Positions 17,370 through 26,942 of a DNA stretch of 64,000 nucleotides are shown here, piece by piece; the first letter of the stretch is position 1, and every line of letters begins with the position of its first letter. Origin of the DNA: UBA1672 sp050633285. GTDB lineage: Bacteria; Pseudomonadota; Alphaproteobacteria; Micavibrionales; Micavibrionaceae. Location of the stretch: contig JBOEGG010000006.1 in assembly GCA_050633285.1 (NCBI GenBank), positions 113,741 through 177,740 on the forward strand. Reading direction: 5' to 3'. Below the pieces are notes generated by a model. It did no database searches and was not told the origin of the DNA. It saw nothing but the letters and a program-made list of their open reading frames with translations. The translations under genes and the position numbers were made by a program.

Positions 17370-18563
17370 ATGGGCATTGATATTGCAAAACTAAAAAGCT
17401 TTGCACCATCAAAACAGGGTATCATGAATATCCTGACCAGAATCAAACGCCCAACCATAAAGCTGCCACCTATTGCCATAGGAATGGCCACGTTAGGAAT
17501 ACTATATTTTCTAGTATCATTTTATGTTTCTTGGTCTGGCGCAGCTACACTTGCCGCATTAGAAAGTAAACTATCCTCAGAAACTGTTTCTGTACATGTT
17601 GCTCCCCCCCCGGAGGAGCAAGACAAACACGGTTTTCAAAATAAGCACGCCACAAAAGATAAGAAAAACACCTTTAAACTCGTAAAAGGGCTTTATAAAA
17701 GAACAGGAGAAGGCAAGCTCCCAATTATCCGTCGATCAGATAACCTGACAAGCTTTCGTGCATATCAAGCTCCTTTCTCGTTTAAAGATATTGGTGATAA
17801 GCCTTTAATTGCTTTTATCATACAAGACTTTGGCCTCTCTCAAAAAAATTCCGAAAAAGCATTAGATATTCTACCTCCACAAGTTTCCTTTGTACTCTCC
17901 CCTTATGCTGCACTCCCGCAAGAGTGGTTAAAAATGGCGAAAAGCAAAGGACATGAAGTGTGGTTAAACATCCCAATCCAAAACAATACCTCTCCTGACT
18001 TAGGTCCTAATACAATATTCCATCACACTGCACTCCCTAAAAAAGCAGAGAATATGCATGCTTCATTTTCTGTTGCACTAGGCTATAGCGGAGTTGCCAG
18101 CTTCACTGACAATAGTATGAATCGTGTCAAAGGCCATTATTTAAAAATAATGGATGAGATTTATGCACGAGGCCTTGGTTTTTTAGAATTAAACCCAAAC
18201 GCCTCGACAACAATAGAAGGTAAAGCACTTACACTCGGCGCACCTTATATAAAATCCAATATGACAGTCCTTCGTCCCAAAGGTAATAATTCATTCCAGC
18301 AATTAGAAAAAGTAGCGAAGAAAAATGGCTATGCTGTTGCAATTGTACCCAACTACCCAGACAGCATAAAAAACTTATCTGTGTGGATTTTAAAGGTCGG
18401 ACAAATGGATTATGCCATTGCTCCAATCTCTGCAATATATGACCTACCGTTGCACCGTGCTGCACCAGATATAGCAGATACAACAAAAACATTATCACCA
18501 AAAGACCACGAACAACCAAGTCAACATTCTGAACATACTCCTTCAAAAAATGACCATCACTAA
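17370..18563 (+). CDS. Divergent polysaccharide deacetylase family protein (YibQ-like)
   Basis: A 397-residue protein with a cytosolic N-terminus, one membrane segment (about residues 30-55, MATLGILYFLVSFYV) and a periplasmic domain of the divergent polysaccharide deacetylase group: LIAFIIQDFGLSQKN, QVSFVLSPYA, GHEVWLNIPIQ, SVALGYSGVASFTDN and FLELNPN. Members usually sit next to EnvC and CtpA genes, as here, which suggests a cell-wall role; their enzymatic activity is not established. The C-terminus is low-complexity and rich in His, Ser and Glu. Its stop overlaps or abuts the start of rppH. Confidence 0.87.
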   Translation: MGIDIAKLKSFAPSKQGIMNILTRIKRPTIKLPPIAIGMATLGILYFLVSFYVSWSGAATLAALESKLSSETVSVHVAPPPEEQDKHGFQNKHATKDKKNTFKLVKGLYKRTGEGKLPIIRRSDNLTSFRAYQAPFSFKDIGDKPLIAFIIQDFGLSQKNSEKALDILPPQVSFVLSPYAALPQEWLKMAKSKGHEVWLNIPIQNNTSPDLGPNTIFHHTALPKKAENMHASFSVALGYSGVASFTDNSMNRVKGHYLKIMDEIYARGLGFLELNPNASTTIEGKALTLGAPYIKSNMTVLRPKGNNSFQQLEKVAKKNGYAVAIVPNYPDSIKNLSVWILKVGQMDYAIAPISAIYDLPLHRAAPDIADTTKTLSPKDHEQPSQHSEHTPSKNDHH

Positions 18564-18582
18564 CAGAGTAAAAATGAACACA

Positions 18583-19056
18583 AAAATAGATCGCAGCTCC
18601 CTTCTCTACCGCCCCTGCGTCGGTATTGCACTGTTCAATAAAACAGGAAAAGTCTTTGTTGGTGAGCGTATTGACACGCCTGGCGCATGGCAAATGCCTC
18701 AAGGCGGGGTTGATGAAGGCGAAACTGTACAAGAAACGGCCCTGCGTGAATTGGCAGAAGAAGTCGGGACAAATAACGCCCAAATACTACAAATAGCCCC
18801 CCGAAAAATCCGTTACGAGTTGCCCGACCGTTTAATTAAAAAACTATGGAATGGGAAATATAGAGGACAAGAACAAAGCTGGGTTGCCGCGCTTTATACC
18901 GGAAATGATAATGACATTGATCTCAATGCTTTTGATCCGCCAGAGTTTTCGAATTGGCAATGGGTTGATTTGAACCAGACACTTGATTTAATAGTGCCGT
19001 TCAAACGCGATATATACCGCGATGTGATTGAAATGTTTAGAGACATAAAAATTTAA
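18583..19056 (+). CDS. rppH: RNA pyrophosphohydrolase (Nudix)
   Basis: RppH converts the 5' triphosphate of mRNA to a monophosphate and so triggers decay. The Nudix box GGVDEGETVQETALRELAEEVG is complete, and YRPCVGIALFN and PFKRDIYRDV match the family ends. I chose ATG 18583 (MNTKIDRSSLLYRP) because an ATG at 18550 would lie inside the preceding gene and adds a non-conserved extension; 18550 remains possible. It is the last gene of the rightward cluster. Confidence 0.93.
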   Translation, partial: KIDRSSLLYRPCVGIALFNKTGKVFVGERIDTPGAWQMPQGGVDEGETVQETALRELAEEVGTNNAQILQIAPRKIRYELPDRLIKKLWNGKYRGQEQSWVAALYTGNDNDIDLNAFDPPEFSNWQWVDLNQTLDLIVPFKRDIYRDVIEMFRDIKI

Positions 19057-19098
19057 ACACGCTCTTTATATAAACCCCTACGAACTTTACGATAACGA

Positions 19099-19128
19099 GT
19101 AAGAGGAATAAACACGCACTCCTCTTAC
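19099..19128. terminator. Hairpin between convergent rppH and tolB
   Basis: A perfect nine-pair stem (GTAAGAGGA/TCCTCTTAC) with a 12-base loop in the gap between the convergent rppH and tolB genes. There is no clear T run on either side, so it may be a transcript-end stabiliser or a weak bidirectional terminator. Confidence 0.5.
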
Positions 19129-19141
19129 ACTTCATAAATCT

Positions 19142-20464
19142 CTATTTATTCAATGGCGACCATGCAGGGTCAGATCCATCACGTGGAGTTTTTAACCAAC
19201 GTTCATTATACCCTGTAATATCAATCGTATATAAACGTGCGACACGACGATCTCCCTTAGGCGTTTCCTTAAAATATGTAAGAACACGTCCATTTGGAGA
19301 CCAACTCGGCCCTTCAACGTGATACGCACTTGAAATCATACGCTCACCCGAACCATCAGGACGAATAACACCAATATAGAACTTACCTTTATACATACGG
19401 GTAAAAGCAATCATATCTCCACGCGGCGACCATACCGGGTTACCATATCGCCCTTGGCCGAAAGTTAAGCGATCCATACCTGATCCATCAACTTTCATAA
19501 TGTAAAGCTGTTGTGAGCCACTACGATCAGACTCAAATACAACACTTCGCCCATCCGGTGCATAAGACGGCCCTGTCTCAATAGCAGGACTACTTGTCAT
19601 ACGGGTAGATTTCTTTGATTTCAAATCCATCACATAAATATCAGTATTACCGCCCCTAGCCATACTAAACACAACTTTATTACCATCCGGTGCAAAGCGT
19701 GGCGCAAAAGTCATTCCCGGAAATGTCCCCAAAACTTCGTGACGTCCGGAATTAATGTCATAGAGGTAAACGCGCGGCTTCCCCCCTTGATATGACATAT
19801 AGGTTATACGCTGCGTCTTTGGTGAAAAGCGTGGCGTAAGAACCAAATAACTACCATCTGTTAAATATTTGTGATTTGCACCATCCTGATCCATAATTGC
19901 CAGACGCTTTACCCGTTTATGCGCAGGCCCGTTTTCCGAGATATAAACAACACGGCTGTCAAAATACCCCTCCTCACCAGTTAAACGCTTATAAATTTCA
20001 TCTGACATAATATGTGCAATACGACGCCAATTCTCAGGCGTAGTAGTATAAGCCATACCAATTAATTGTTGCTCTGACAAAACATCCCATAAACGGAATT
20101 CAACGCGTGTTTGGCCCTTATTATCCTTGAGCACATTACCAGTGACAACAGTCTCCGCGCCCGTAGCACGCCATTCAGGAAAACGCATACCCTCTTTAAA
20201 TATAGAAGATGGTGTCTGTACAAATGCACTGGGGTTAATCGGACGGAAAAGTCCTGAACGCTCTAGATTGTCCCTCACTATTGTAGGGATATCTTTAGCC
20301 AAATCTGAAAGAGCCGGATCATCCGCGTGAAAGCCACTTATCGCTATTGGCCTTGGTTTAAATGTCCCCTGCCTTAACGTAGGTTTAAACTCCTGCGCAG
20401 AGACATTAAAACTTAAAAAAAGAGCAAAGAGTGTAAACAGACAAAAAACTCTATTATGTAACAT
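19142..20464 (-). CDS. tolB: Tol-Pal system beta-propeller protein TolB
   Basis: TolB is the periplasmic propeller that links TolA to Pal in outer-membrane constriction. The protein (440 residues from ATG 20464) has a signal peptide (FTLFALFLSFNVSAQ), the N-terminal anticodon-binding-like domain and a six-bladed propeller with repeated PxFxPDG/SPxG motifs (APDGRSVVFESDRSG, SPRGDMIAF, SPNGRVLTY). Nine extra residues are possible from ATG 20491. It closes the tolQRAB operon; pal is not seen in the window. Confidence 0.95.
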   Translation of the reverse strand: MLHNRVFCLFTLFALFLSFNVSAQEFKPTLRQGTFKPRPIAISGFHADDPALSDLAKDIPTIVRDNLERSGLFRPINPSAFVQTPSSIFKEGMRFPEWRATGAETVVTGNVLKDNKGQTRVEFRLWDVLSEQQLIGMAYTTTPENWRRIAHIMSDEIYKRLTGEEGYFDSRVVYISENGPAHKRVKRLAIMDQDGANHKYLTDGSYLVLTPRFSPKTQRITYMSYQGGKPRVYLYDINSGRHEVLGTFPGMTFAPRFAPDGNKVVFSMARGGNTDIYVMDLKSKKSTRMTSSPAIETGPSYAPDGRSVVFESDRSGSQQLYIMKVDGSGMDRLTFGQGRYGNPVWSPRGDMIAFTRMYKGKFYIGVIRPDGSGERMISSAYHVEGPSWSPNGRVLTYFKETPKGDRRVARLYTIDITGYNERWLKTPRDGSDPAWSPLNK

Positions 20465-20494
20465 ATGGCTTCTCACTTTTATGTTGAGCATTAT

Positions 20495-21421
20495 TTATAT
20501 CATCCCACTAGGGTCAAAGGTATAAGGAAAACTCTTCCAAACATCATATTTATCTTCAGGTAAGCGTAACGGCCAACAAAAACGATTGAGCAAAGCATTA
20601 CGCGCAGCTTCTGCCGCCGCCCTATAATTCTTATCCGTATCATAGCGCAAACGATCCTTAAACTCTACAGCACGTACAGTACGATCACGATTCACATAAA
20701 CTTGTAATTCAACAATCTGCGTCTTTGCATCTTTTCCGCCCGCATCAACGTTCCAACACCCTCTAATCCCCGCATTCAAGTCCGCCTCCATTGTGCGTAA
20801 AACTTGGTCTGAGAGCTGTGCAACTTGTGAAGTTTGCCCACCAGTATTTGTTGTGTTTTGCGGCTGTGGCGTTTCTTGCTGCTCTTCATTCTCATCAGCA
20901 AGCAAATCATTCATAAGACTTGTAATATTCCTAGCCTCTTCCTTTGGCTCCTCTTTCTTAGGAACAGGTCTCGGCTTAGGGCGTTTCGGTGGCTTTGGCT
21001 TACTTTGTGGCTTAGGCGGTGGCTTAACCTTCTTTGGCTCTGCCTTTGGCTTATCCTTAGGGGGCTCCGGTACTGAATCATCAATCTCCGGCTCTTCCGG
21101 TATAGCAAGCTCCGGAATTTGATTTGGGTTATTATTATAGACAGGCTTTGGCTTAGGTAACTCTGGCGTATCCTCTCTAAGATCACTTTTCTGAGGTTCG
21201 TCAACAATATCAGTTTGCGCAACGTCTGCAATATCAACAAGTTCGACCGTCATAATCAATTCTTCAGGCGGCTTAATATCACGCTTCATAAACGGTACAC
21301 CGACTGTCATAAAAACAAACAAAGCGACATGCAGGATAACAGAAAGCATAAACGGCACACGCGCAGGCCCCGAATAAAATTCGTTTTTAGGCTTCATATT
21401 TGCTACTGCTGCTGCGTTCAT
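20495..21421 (-). CDS. tolA: TolA-like protein with TonB-type C-terminus
   Basis: A 308-residue protein: one N-terminal membrane helix (VPFMLSVILHVALFVFMTVGV), a long Pro/Lys/Glu-rich linker (about residues 80-175) and a C-terminal domain with TolA/TonB features (VNRDRTVRAVEFKDRLRYDT, WPLRLP). TolA couples the TolQR motor to TolB and Pal. The linker DNA is repetitive (a run of CCNAAG-like triplets), so its length may vary among strains. It lies between tolR and tolB as expected. Confidence 0.9.
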   Translation of the reverse strand: MNAAAVANMKPKNEFYSGPARVPFMLSVILHVALFVFMTVGVPFMKRDIKPPEELIMTVELVDIADVAQTDIVDEPQKSDLREDTPELPKPKPVYNNNPNQIPELAIPEEPEIDDSVPEPPKDKPKAEPKKVKPPPKPQSKPKPPKRPKPRPVPKKEEPKEEARNITSLMNDLLADENEEQQETPQPQNTTNTGGQTSQVAQLSDQVLRTMEADLNAGIRGCWNVDAGGKDAKTQIVELQVYVNRDRTVRAVEFKDRLRYDTDKNYRAAAEAARNALLNRFCWPLRLPEDKYDVWKSFPYTFDPSGMI

Positions 21422-21435
21422 AGCAAAATTACCCT

Positions 21436-21879
21436 TTAATTCACAGGACGTGAAGTAAGGGCAACTTTGTTAAAGCCTGCACTTTGCAGCTCTCCAAGTA
21501 ACCTCGCCACAGCACCGTACTCAACATCTTTATCCCCACGAATATAAATACGGGAATCACTATTACCTTCTGTACTGGCCTCAATAATAGAAACCAAAGC
21601 ACCTTTCTTTATTTCGGTCTTACCAAGGTAAACCTTACCATCCTTATCAATAGAAAGTTCAATTGGCTTACTATCTTCTTGGTTAAGGGATTTTGCCTTA
21701 CTATTTGGCAAATTAACATCAACACCTGCTGTTAAACGCGGTGCCGCGACCATAAAGATAATTAAAAGCACAAGCATGACATCAACCATAGGCGTGACAT
21801 TGATCTCCGCCATCGGGCGATAACTACCACCTGTTCTACGTCCCCGCGATCTTGTCTTATGAGAAAGTGATGCACCCAT
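21436..21879 (-). CDS. tolR: TolR, ExbD/TolR family
   Basis: A 147-residue motor protein. A single membrane helix MVDVMLVLLIIFMV carries the essential Asp used in proton transfer; it is preceded by the conserved AEINVTP segment and followed by the periplasmic domain. A basic, Arg-rich N-terminus precedes the helix. It follows tolQ by 27 bases. Confidence 0.95.
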   Translation of the reverse strand: MGASLSHKTRSRGRRTGGSYRPMAEINVTPMVDVMLVLLIIFMVAAPRLTAGVDVNLPNSKAKSLNQEDSKPIELSIDKDGKVYLGKTEIKKGALVSIIEASTEGNSDSRIYIRGDKDVEYGAVARLLGELQSAGFNKVALTSRPVN

Positions 21880-21906
21880 GAGGGCCTCCTTAGACTATGT
21901 CATTTT

Positions 21907-22656
21907 TTATTTACTGGCTGAAACACCGGAATCTTGACTATCCAGATGACGAGATAATATGGCCGAAAATTCATCTGTGAACGCCTCTAAACGATCTGCA
22001 TAGCGGTTTAATTTATTCGAAAGAACATTATATGCAATCGCCGCAGGAATCGCCGCAACCAAACCAATTGCCGTGGCAAACAACGCCTCCGCAATACCCG
22101 GCGCAACAACAGCCAAACTCGTATTATTCGTCGCGGCAATCGCGGTAAAACTGTTCATAATCCCCCAAACAGTACCAAGTAAACCAAGAAATGGCGCACT
22201 AGAGGCTACACTTGCCAAAAATGTCATCCCACTCTCCATGTGGTTTAATTCACGCCCGATAGCAACAGACATAGAACGTTCAACACGCTGACGTAAACTC
22301 GCCTGCAAACTTTCCTTCGCCGGAACACCACCAACTATTCCCGCACGCCATTCATCCATACCGGACGAAAAGGTACGAAGCATTGGGTCTTCCTTACTCT
22401 TCTTCACACGCGCATAAATTTTATCAAGTGGCTCCCCCGACCAAAAAGAATCCTCAAACCTATCCGCACGTCTATTCAGCTTGGAAAGCAATGAACGCTT
22501 ATGCAATATAATTGCCCAACTCCACATAGAAGCAAAAACAAGTAAAAGCATAACGCACTTCACAACGATATCCGCCTGCATAAACAAACCAAATGCACTC
22601 ATATCATGAACCACGGCTGCCACACCCAAACTCTCTGTAACAATTTCTGTTGCCAT
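21907..22656 (-). CDS. tolQ: TolQ, ExbB/TolQ family
   Basis: A 249-residue proton-channel subunit with three membrane helices: near residues 30-48 (MLLLVFASMWSWAIILH) and two in the second half (FLGLLGTVWGIMNSF and IAEALFATAIGLVAAIPA). The conserved GTVWGI and ALFATAIGL motifs are clear. First gene of the tolQRAB unit, preceded by ybgC. Confidence 0.95.
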   Translation of the reverse strand: MATEIVTESLGVAAVVHDMSAFGLFMQADIVVKCVMLLLVFASMWSWAIILHKRSLLSKLNRRADRFEDSFWSGEPLDKIYARVKKSKEDPMLRTFSSGMDEWRAGIVGGVPAKESLQASLRQRVERSMSVAIGRELNHMESGMTFLASVASSAPFLGLLGTVWGIMNSFTAIAATNNTSLAVVAPGIAEALFATAIGLVAAIPAAIAYNVLSNKLNRYADRLEAFTDEFSAILSRHLDSQDSGVSASK

Positions 22657-22724
22657 TATTTTTTACCTTTATCGAATATAAGACGATTAATTTTGTGAAA
22701 ACCTTTGGAACTTTTTTAGAAAAA

Positions 22725-23138
22725 TCACTCTACGATTTCTACATAGTCCTGAAAAGCATCTTTTATCTCCTGCGGTAGACGTGCGGGTTTGTATGTATCT
22801 GTACCAACACAAACCAAAACAACTTTCATGTCCGCTATAACCTCATCACCCCTGCGTACAGATTGATGCATAATGAAACTACTATTCTTCAATTCGGAGA
22901 TTGTCGTATCAAGTTTCAAAAAATCATCCAACATCGCAGGTTTTAAATAATCTATATCAATATGCCGAACCACAAACATCACACCAACAGTGTTGTGCAC
23001 ATCACTATTTTGAAACCCTGTATGGCGGAGAAATTCAGTACGCCCACGCTCCGCAAATTTCAGATAATTTGCATGGTAAACAATGCCACCTGCATCAGTA
23101 TCCTCATAATAAACACGAACATCAATTGTATGCTTCAC
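22725..23138 (-). CDS. ybgC: Tol-Pal-associated acyl-CoA thioesterase YbgC
   Basis: Hot-dog-fold thioesterase of 137 residues with the family motif YYEDTDAGGIVYHANYL near the N-terminus (catalytic Asp in DTDAGG). YbgC is linked to Tol-Pal by gene order, and its exact substrate varies. It sits 68 bases upstream of tolQ in the same direction and 12 bases after ruvB. Confidence 0.94.
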   Translation of the reverse strand: MKHTIDVRVYYEDTDAGGIVYHANYLKFAERGRTEFLRHTGFQNSDVHNTVGVMFVVRHIDIDYLKPAMLDDFLKLDTTISELKNSSFIMHQSVRRGDEVIADMKVVLVCVGTDTYKPARLPQEIKDAFQDYVEIVE

Positions 23139-23150
23139 TTTGTTATCCCC

Positions 23151-24221
23151 TTATTCATCTACAGAGTTATCCACAGAACTATCCAAAAGTGTCTCTTGTC
23201 CATATAATGGCTTTTTAGGGGTAACACCAAGATACTCAAACCCTTTCGCCGAAATCATACGCCCACGTGGCGTACGTTGCACAAAGCCTTGTTGCATTAA
23301 ATAAGGTTCAATCACATCTTCAATCATATCCCTTTGCTCTGACAATGCCGCCGCTAAAGTCTCTACACCAACAGGCCCGCCACCATAATTTTCGGCAATA
23401 CACGTCATGTAACGCCGATCCATTGTATCAAGCCCGCACGCATCCACATCCAAACGCCCAAGCGCATCATCAACAAGTGTTCGGTCTGCTTGTTCAAGCT
23501 CTCCTGCATCAAAAAAGTCACGAACACGGCGTGTCAAACGCCCTGCAATACGTGGTGTACCACGAGACCTACGCGCAATTTCAAGCGCTCCGTCTTCACT
23601 CAAACTCATCCCCAACAGCTTAGCACTACGCGCAACTATTAATGCAAGCTCCTGAGCATTATAAAACTCCAGACGCAACGGAATACCAAAGCGATCCCGC
23701 AACGGATTTGTAAGCAAGCCACTACGCGTTGTTGCCCCAACAAGTGTAAAAGGCGCCAAATCAATTTGAACAGATCGCGCGGCAGGCCCCTCACCAATGA
23801 TAAGATCAAGCTTACGATCTTCCATAGCCGGATAAAGGATTTCTTCTACCGCAGGATTCAAACGATGAATTTCATCAATAAACAAAACATCATTAGGTTG
23901 AAGATTTGTAAGAATTGCGGCAAGATCGCCGGACTTCGCAATCACTGGCCCCGACGTTGCACGAAAACCAACGCCAAGTTCCTTGGCCACGATCTGCGCC
24001 AATGTTGTCTTCCCAAGCCCCGGAGGCCCGAAAAACAATACATGATCCATGGCATCCTCACGCTTACGCGCACCATTAATAAAAACCTTTAGATTTTCAC
24101 GTAGATCTTTTTGCCCTATAAACTCCTCAAGGCAAAGAGGACGCAACGCCCCCTCAACAACTTTATCTTGCTCTTGTGGTACACGCTCTAACTCAGGGTT
24201 TTTAACGCTCAACTCACTCAT
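23151..24221 (-). CDS. ruvB: Holliday junction ATPase RuvB
   Basis: RuvB drives branch migration with RuvA. The 356-residue AAA+ protein has Walker A GPPGLGKTTL, Walker B LFIDEIHRL, sensor GATTRSG and the C-terminal winged helix (RTPRGRMISAKGFEYLG). Its start overlaps the ruvA stop by 4 bases (ATGA). Confidence 0.97.
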   Translation of the reverse strand: MSELSVKNPELERVPQEQDKVVEGALRPLCLEEFIGQKDLRENLKVFINGARKREDAMDHVLFFGPPGLGKTTLAQIVAKELGVGFRATSGPVIAKSGDLAAILTNLQPNDVLFIDEIHRLNPAVEEILYPAMEDRKLDLIIGEGPAARSVQIDLAPFTLVGATTRSGLLTNPLRDRFGIPLRLEFYNAQELALIVARSAKLLGMSLSEDGALEIARRSRGTPRIAGRLTRRVRDFFDAGELEQADRTLVDDALGRLDVDACGLDTMDRRYMTCIAENYGGGPVGVETLAAALSEQRDMIEDVIEPYLMQQGFVQRTPRGRMISAKGFEYLGVTPKKPLYGQETLLDSSVDNSVDE

Positions 24222-24856
24222 GCGCTAAGCTCCTGCAAAGCCAAACGAATAAGTGCCTGCAAATTGGCTTTATCATTATCATTGGCCTTATCCTTCGCTT
24301 GCAATACCGCACGATATGCATCGGCACTGGCATAACCAAGGTTCGTGAGCGCAGAAACAGCATCCTGATCCACGGCACTACCATCACCCTGACCTGAGGC
24401 GATAGAAACCACCCCTGCATCTGCACCACTCATAGATACTTGTGAACTTTCAATTGAACCTGCTTTATCCTTCAGCTCGGTCAATATGCGCGTTGCAAGC
24501 TTTGGCCCTACACCATCTGCCCGTGTCAAAGCTGCCTTATCCTGAGACGCAATAACAAACCCAATTTGATCCGCAGAACAAGTCGCAAGAATAGACAAAC
24601 CGGCCTTGGCGCCAACACCTTGCACAGATGTTAATAATTTAAACCATTGTTGCTCAATCGCATCTGCAAAACCATATAGCGTAATTGCATCCTCGCGTAC
24701 CTGCGTCGTAATCAATAAAGACGCAGTGTCACCTGTTTGACCAACTTTTGAGAGCGTACGACTACTCGCATTAACAACATAACCGACACCCGCCACATCC
24801 AGTATGAGATGCCCCGTGTCAAAACTATCAATAATACCGGATAATTTACCAATCAT
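24218..24856 (-). CDS. ruvA: Holliday junction DNA-binding protein RuvA
   Basis: RuvA holds the Holliday junction for RuvB. The 212-residue protein has domain I (MIGKLSGIIDSF, VGYVVNAS), the helix-hairpin-helix domain II (VQGVGAKAGLSIL, ADGVGPKLATRIL) and a C-terminal domain III that contacts RuvB. Start and stop overlap with ruvC and ruvB by 4 bases each, indicating translational coupling. Confidence 0.96.
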   Translation of the reverse strand: MIGKLSGIIDSFDTGHLILDVAGVGYVVNASSRTLSKVGQTGDTASLLITTQVREDAITLYGFADAIEQQWFKLLTSVQGVGAKAGLSILATCSADQIGFVIASQDKAALTRADGVGPKLATRILTELKDKAGSIESSQVSMSGADAGVVSIASGQGDGSAVDQDAVSALTNLGYASADAYRAVLQAKDKANDNDKANLQALIRLALQELSA

Positions 24857-25350
24857 GCCTGCCTACCTGCTAAAGTGTTACTCAACGATCTATAATGCGC
24901 GTGGGTAATCGCCACTGCAAGTGCATCGGCCTCATCTTCCACAAGTGTTCCACAAGCAGGAAGTAAAGTCTTTATCATCATACCAACTTGCTCTTTAGCC
25001 GCATGCCCACTACCGACAACAGATTTCTTAACCTTATTCGCGGAATACTCATCAACATGAATACCCTTCAATGATGGAATTGCCAGAAGAACTCCACGCG
25101 CTTGGCCAAGCTTTAACGCGCTCGCAGGGTTTTTATTCACAAATGTTTCTTCAATGGCCGCTTCTTCCGGTTGCCATTCATCTATCACCGCAATCAAACC
25201 ATGATGTAAAAATGCCAACCGCCTCGAAAGGCTTTCTTTTGTGTTTGTGCGTATCAAACCACTCGCAATATAGCGCAGAGAGTTTCCCTCGCTTACTATC
25301 ACACCCCAACCGGTTTTTTGTAATCCGGGATCTATACCTAAAATTCTCAT
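24853..25350 (-). CDS. ruvC: Holliday junction endonuclease RuvC
   Basis: RuvC cuts Holliday junctions. The catalytic acids are visible: ILGIDPGLQKTGWG (Asp), AAIEETFVNKN (Glu) and DEADALAVAITHAH (two Asp). I chose ATG 25350 (MRILGIDPG, 165 residues), the family-typical start; a start at 25395 would add 15 non-conserved residues. First gene of ruvCAB; a strong terminator at 25404-25430 separates it from yebC. Confidence 0.96.
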   Translation of the reverse strand: MRILGIDPGLQKTGWGVIVSEGNSLRYIASGLIRTNTKESLSRRLAFLHHGLIAVIDEWQPEEAAIEETFVNKNPASALKLGQARGVLLAIPSLKGIHVDEYSANKVKKSVVGSGHAAKEQVGMMIKTLLPACGTLVEDEADALAVAITHAHYRSLSNTLAGRQA

Positions 25351-25403
25351 ACACACATCATAACGGATTCGTACAAGAACACCACAGAAGAACATAACGG
25401 AAA

Positions 25404-25430
25404 CAAAAAAAGGAGGGGAAATCCCCTCCT
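25404..25430 (-). terminator. Intrinsic terminator after yebC
   Basis: Read on the minus strand: a seven-pair G/C stem GGAGGGG/CCCCTCC with a four-base loop followed by seven T residues. It ends the yebC transcript before ruvC, so the two are probably transcribed separately despite running in the same direction. Confidence 0.9.
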
Positions 25431-25457
25431 CACTAAAATATCTTGTTCAACATAGAG

Positions 25458-26213
25458 TTATTCGGCCGCAATCAGCTTTTCCATTATTTCGTCACTAACT
25501 TCAATATTAGTCGTAACTTTCTGAACATCGTCATTATCTTCAAGCACATCAATCAGCTTAAAAACTGAGGAAGCCTGATCTTCATTTACTTCTGCGTTCA
25601 CATTTGGTTTCCACACAAGCCCTTGCCTCTCAGGTTCACCAAATTGCTTTTCAAGCGCATCACGTACATTTGCAAAATCTTCTGCCTCACAATGTATTTC
25701 ATGCCCCTCATCACCGCTTTCAACGTTAGAAGCACCCGCTTCTAACGCGGCTTCAAACATATCATCCGCACTTGCTTTATCCATCGGGTAAACAATTTCC
25801 GCAATACGATCAAACATAAAACTGACACAACCAGTCGTACCAAGGTTACCCCCAAGTTTTGTAAAGGCCGCACGCAGCTCCGCCGCAGTTCTGTTTTTAT
25901 TGTCTGTCAGAACCTCAACAACCACAGCTACACCGCCTGATGCATGCCCTTCATAGCGCATTTCCTCATAATTATCAGTATCCTGACCACCAGCCCCTTT
26001 TTGTATCGCGCGCTCAATACCATCTTTAGGCATTGATTGCCCTCTTGCCGTAGAAATAGCAAGGCGCAGACGTGGGTTCATATCAGGATCACCACCGCCT
26101 AATTTGGCTGCTACTGTGATTTCTCGTCCTAACTTGGAAAAGATTTTTGCCCGTTTTTTATCTTGCGCACCTTTACGATGCTGAATATTTGCCCACTTGG
26201 AATGACCTGCCAT
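25458..26213 (-). CDS. yebC: YebC/PmpR-type (TACO1) translational or transcriptional regulator
   Basis: A 251-residue member of the YebC/TACO1 family with the invariant N-terminus MAGHSKWANIQHRKGAQDKKR and the motif YEGHASGGVAVVVEVLTDNKNRTAAELR. The family was named as a transcription factor, but recent work places several members on the ribosome, acting at difficult peptide motifs; which applies here cannot be read. The gene often lies next to ruvC, as here. Confidence 0.96.
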   Translation of the reverse strand: MAGHSKWANIQHRKGAQDKKRAKIFSKLGREITVAAKLGGGDPDMNPRLRLAISTARGQSMPKDGIERAIQKGAGGQDTDNYEEMRYEGHASGGVAVVVEVLTDNKNRTAAELRAAFTKLGGNLGTTGCVSFMFDRIAEIVYPMDKASADDMFEAALEAGASNVESGDEGHEIHCEAEDFANVRDALEKQFGEPERQGLVWKPNVNAEVNEDQASSVFKLIDVLEDNDDVQKVTTNIEVSDEIMEKLIAAE

Positions 26214-26393
26214 TTTACTCTAAACTCACTTTAATTTGTTTACATTTACCAATTTTTAACGCGGTTAAGATTATAAGCACAGCAACACTTAAAGAAAAGA
26301 AACAATTCCATATTTTCATTTTTTTGATATTCTAAATTTTATTAATACAAACGAACTAACTTAACCTCATTCAATTTATAATTTTTAAAACAC

Positions 26394-26933
26394 ATGGCAT
26401 ATAACTTTCAACATATTAAAATTCTTCTCGTGGAAGATAACCCGCAGATGCTCATGTTGCTGAAGTCTGTTTTGCAATCCTTTGGAGTTGGCACAATCGA
26501 AACATCTCTTGACGGAAATGATGCATTTGAAAAATTTTGTATCCTTAACCCGGATCTTGTTATTACAGATTGGCTTATGAGTCCCTGTGATGGAATAAGC
26601 TTTAGTCGTAAAGTCAGAAACGACCCCAAAAGCCCAAATCAATATGTACCAATAATATTAATGACAGGATTCAGTGAAAAGAAACGTGTCCTTAGCGCCC
26701 GCGATGTCGGCATCACAGAATTTCTTGTAAAACCGTTTAACACACGCGACTTGTATAAAAGGTTGTTCCAAATTATAGAAAAGCCAAGACAATTTATCCG
26801 TTGTGAAGATTTCTTTGGCCCCGATCGTAGACGTAAATCTAAAGATGATTATGCCGGACCAATGCGCAGGGAAACTGATAATAGTAAGAGTACAATGGCT
26901 GATGTACCTGTCACTGACATTGATTTTTTATAA
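26394..26933 (+). CDS. Single-domain response regulator with a charged C-terminal tail
   Basis: A 179-residue protein with a complete CheY-like receiver: KILLVEDNPQ (acidic pair), phosphoacceptor Asp in LVITDWLMSP, ILMTGFSEKK (Thr) and EFLVKPFNTRDL (Lys). No DNA-binding domain follows; the tail (about residues 135-179, GPDRRRKSKDDYAGPMRRE) is basic and short. No histidine kinase is adjacent. It is immediately followed (9 bases) by an unknown helical protein, which may be its partner. It is divergent from yebC with 180 bases between. Confidence 0.88.
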   Translation: MAYNFQHIKILLVEDNPQMLMLLKSVLQSFGVGTIETSLDGNDAFEKFCILNPDLVITDWLMSPCDGISFSRKVRNDPKSPNQYVPIILMTGFSEKKRVLSARDVGITEFLVKPFNTRDLYKRLFQIIEKPRQFIRCEDFFGPDRRRKSKDDYAGPMRRETDNSKSTMADVPVTDIDFL

Positions 26934-26942
26934 GGTAAGCCC

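Noticed and set aside
20793..21122. Two rightward frames with Leu/Gly-rich translations in the tolA region
   Set aside because: They are mirror readings of the Pro/Lys-rich linker of tolA and have no start signal.
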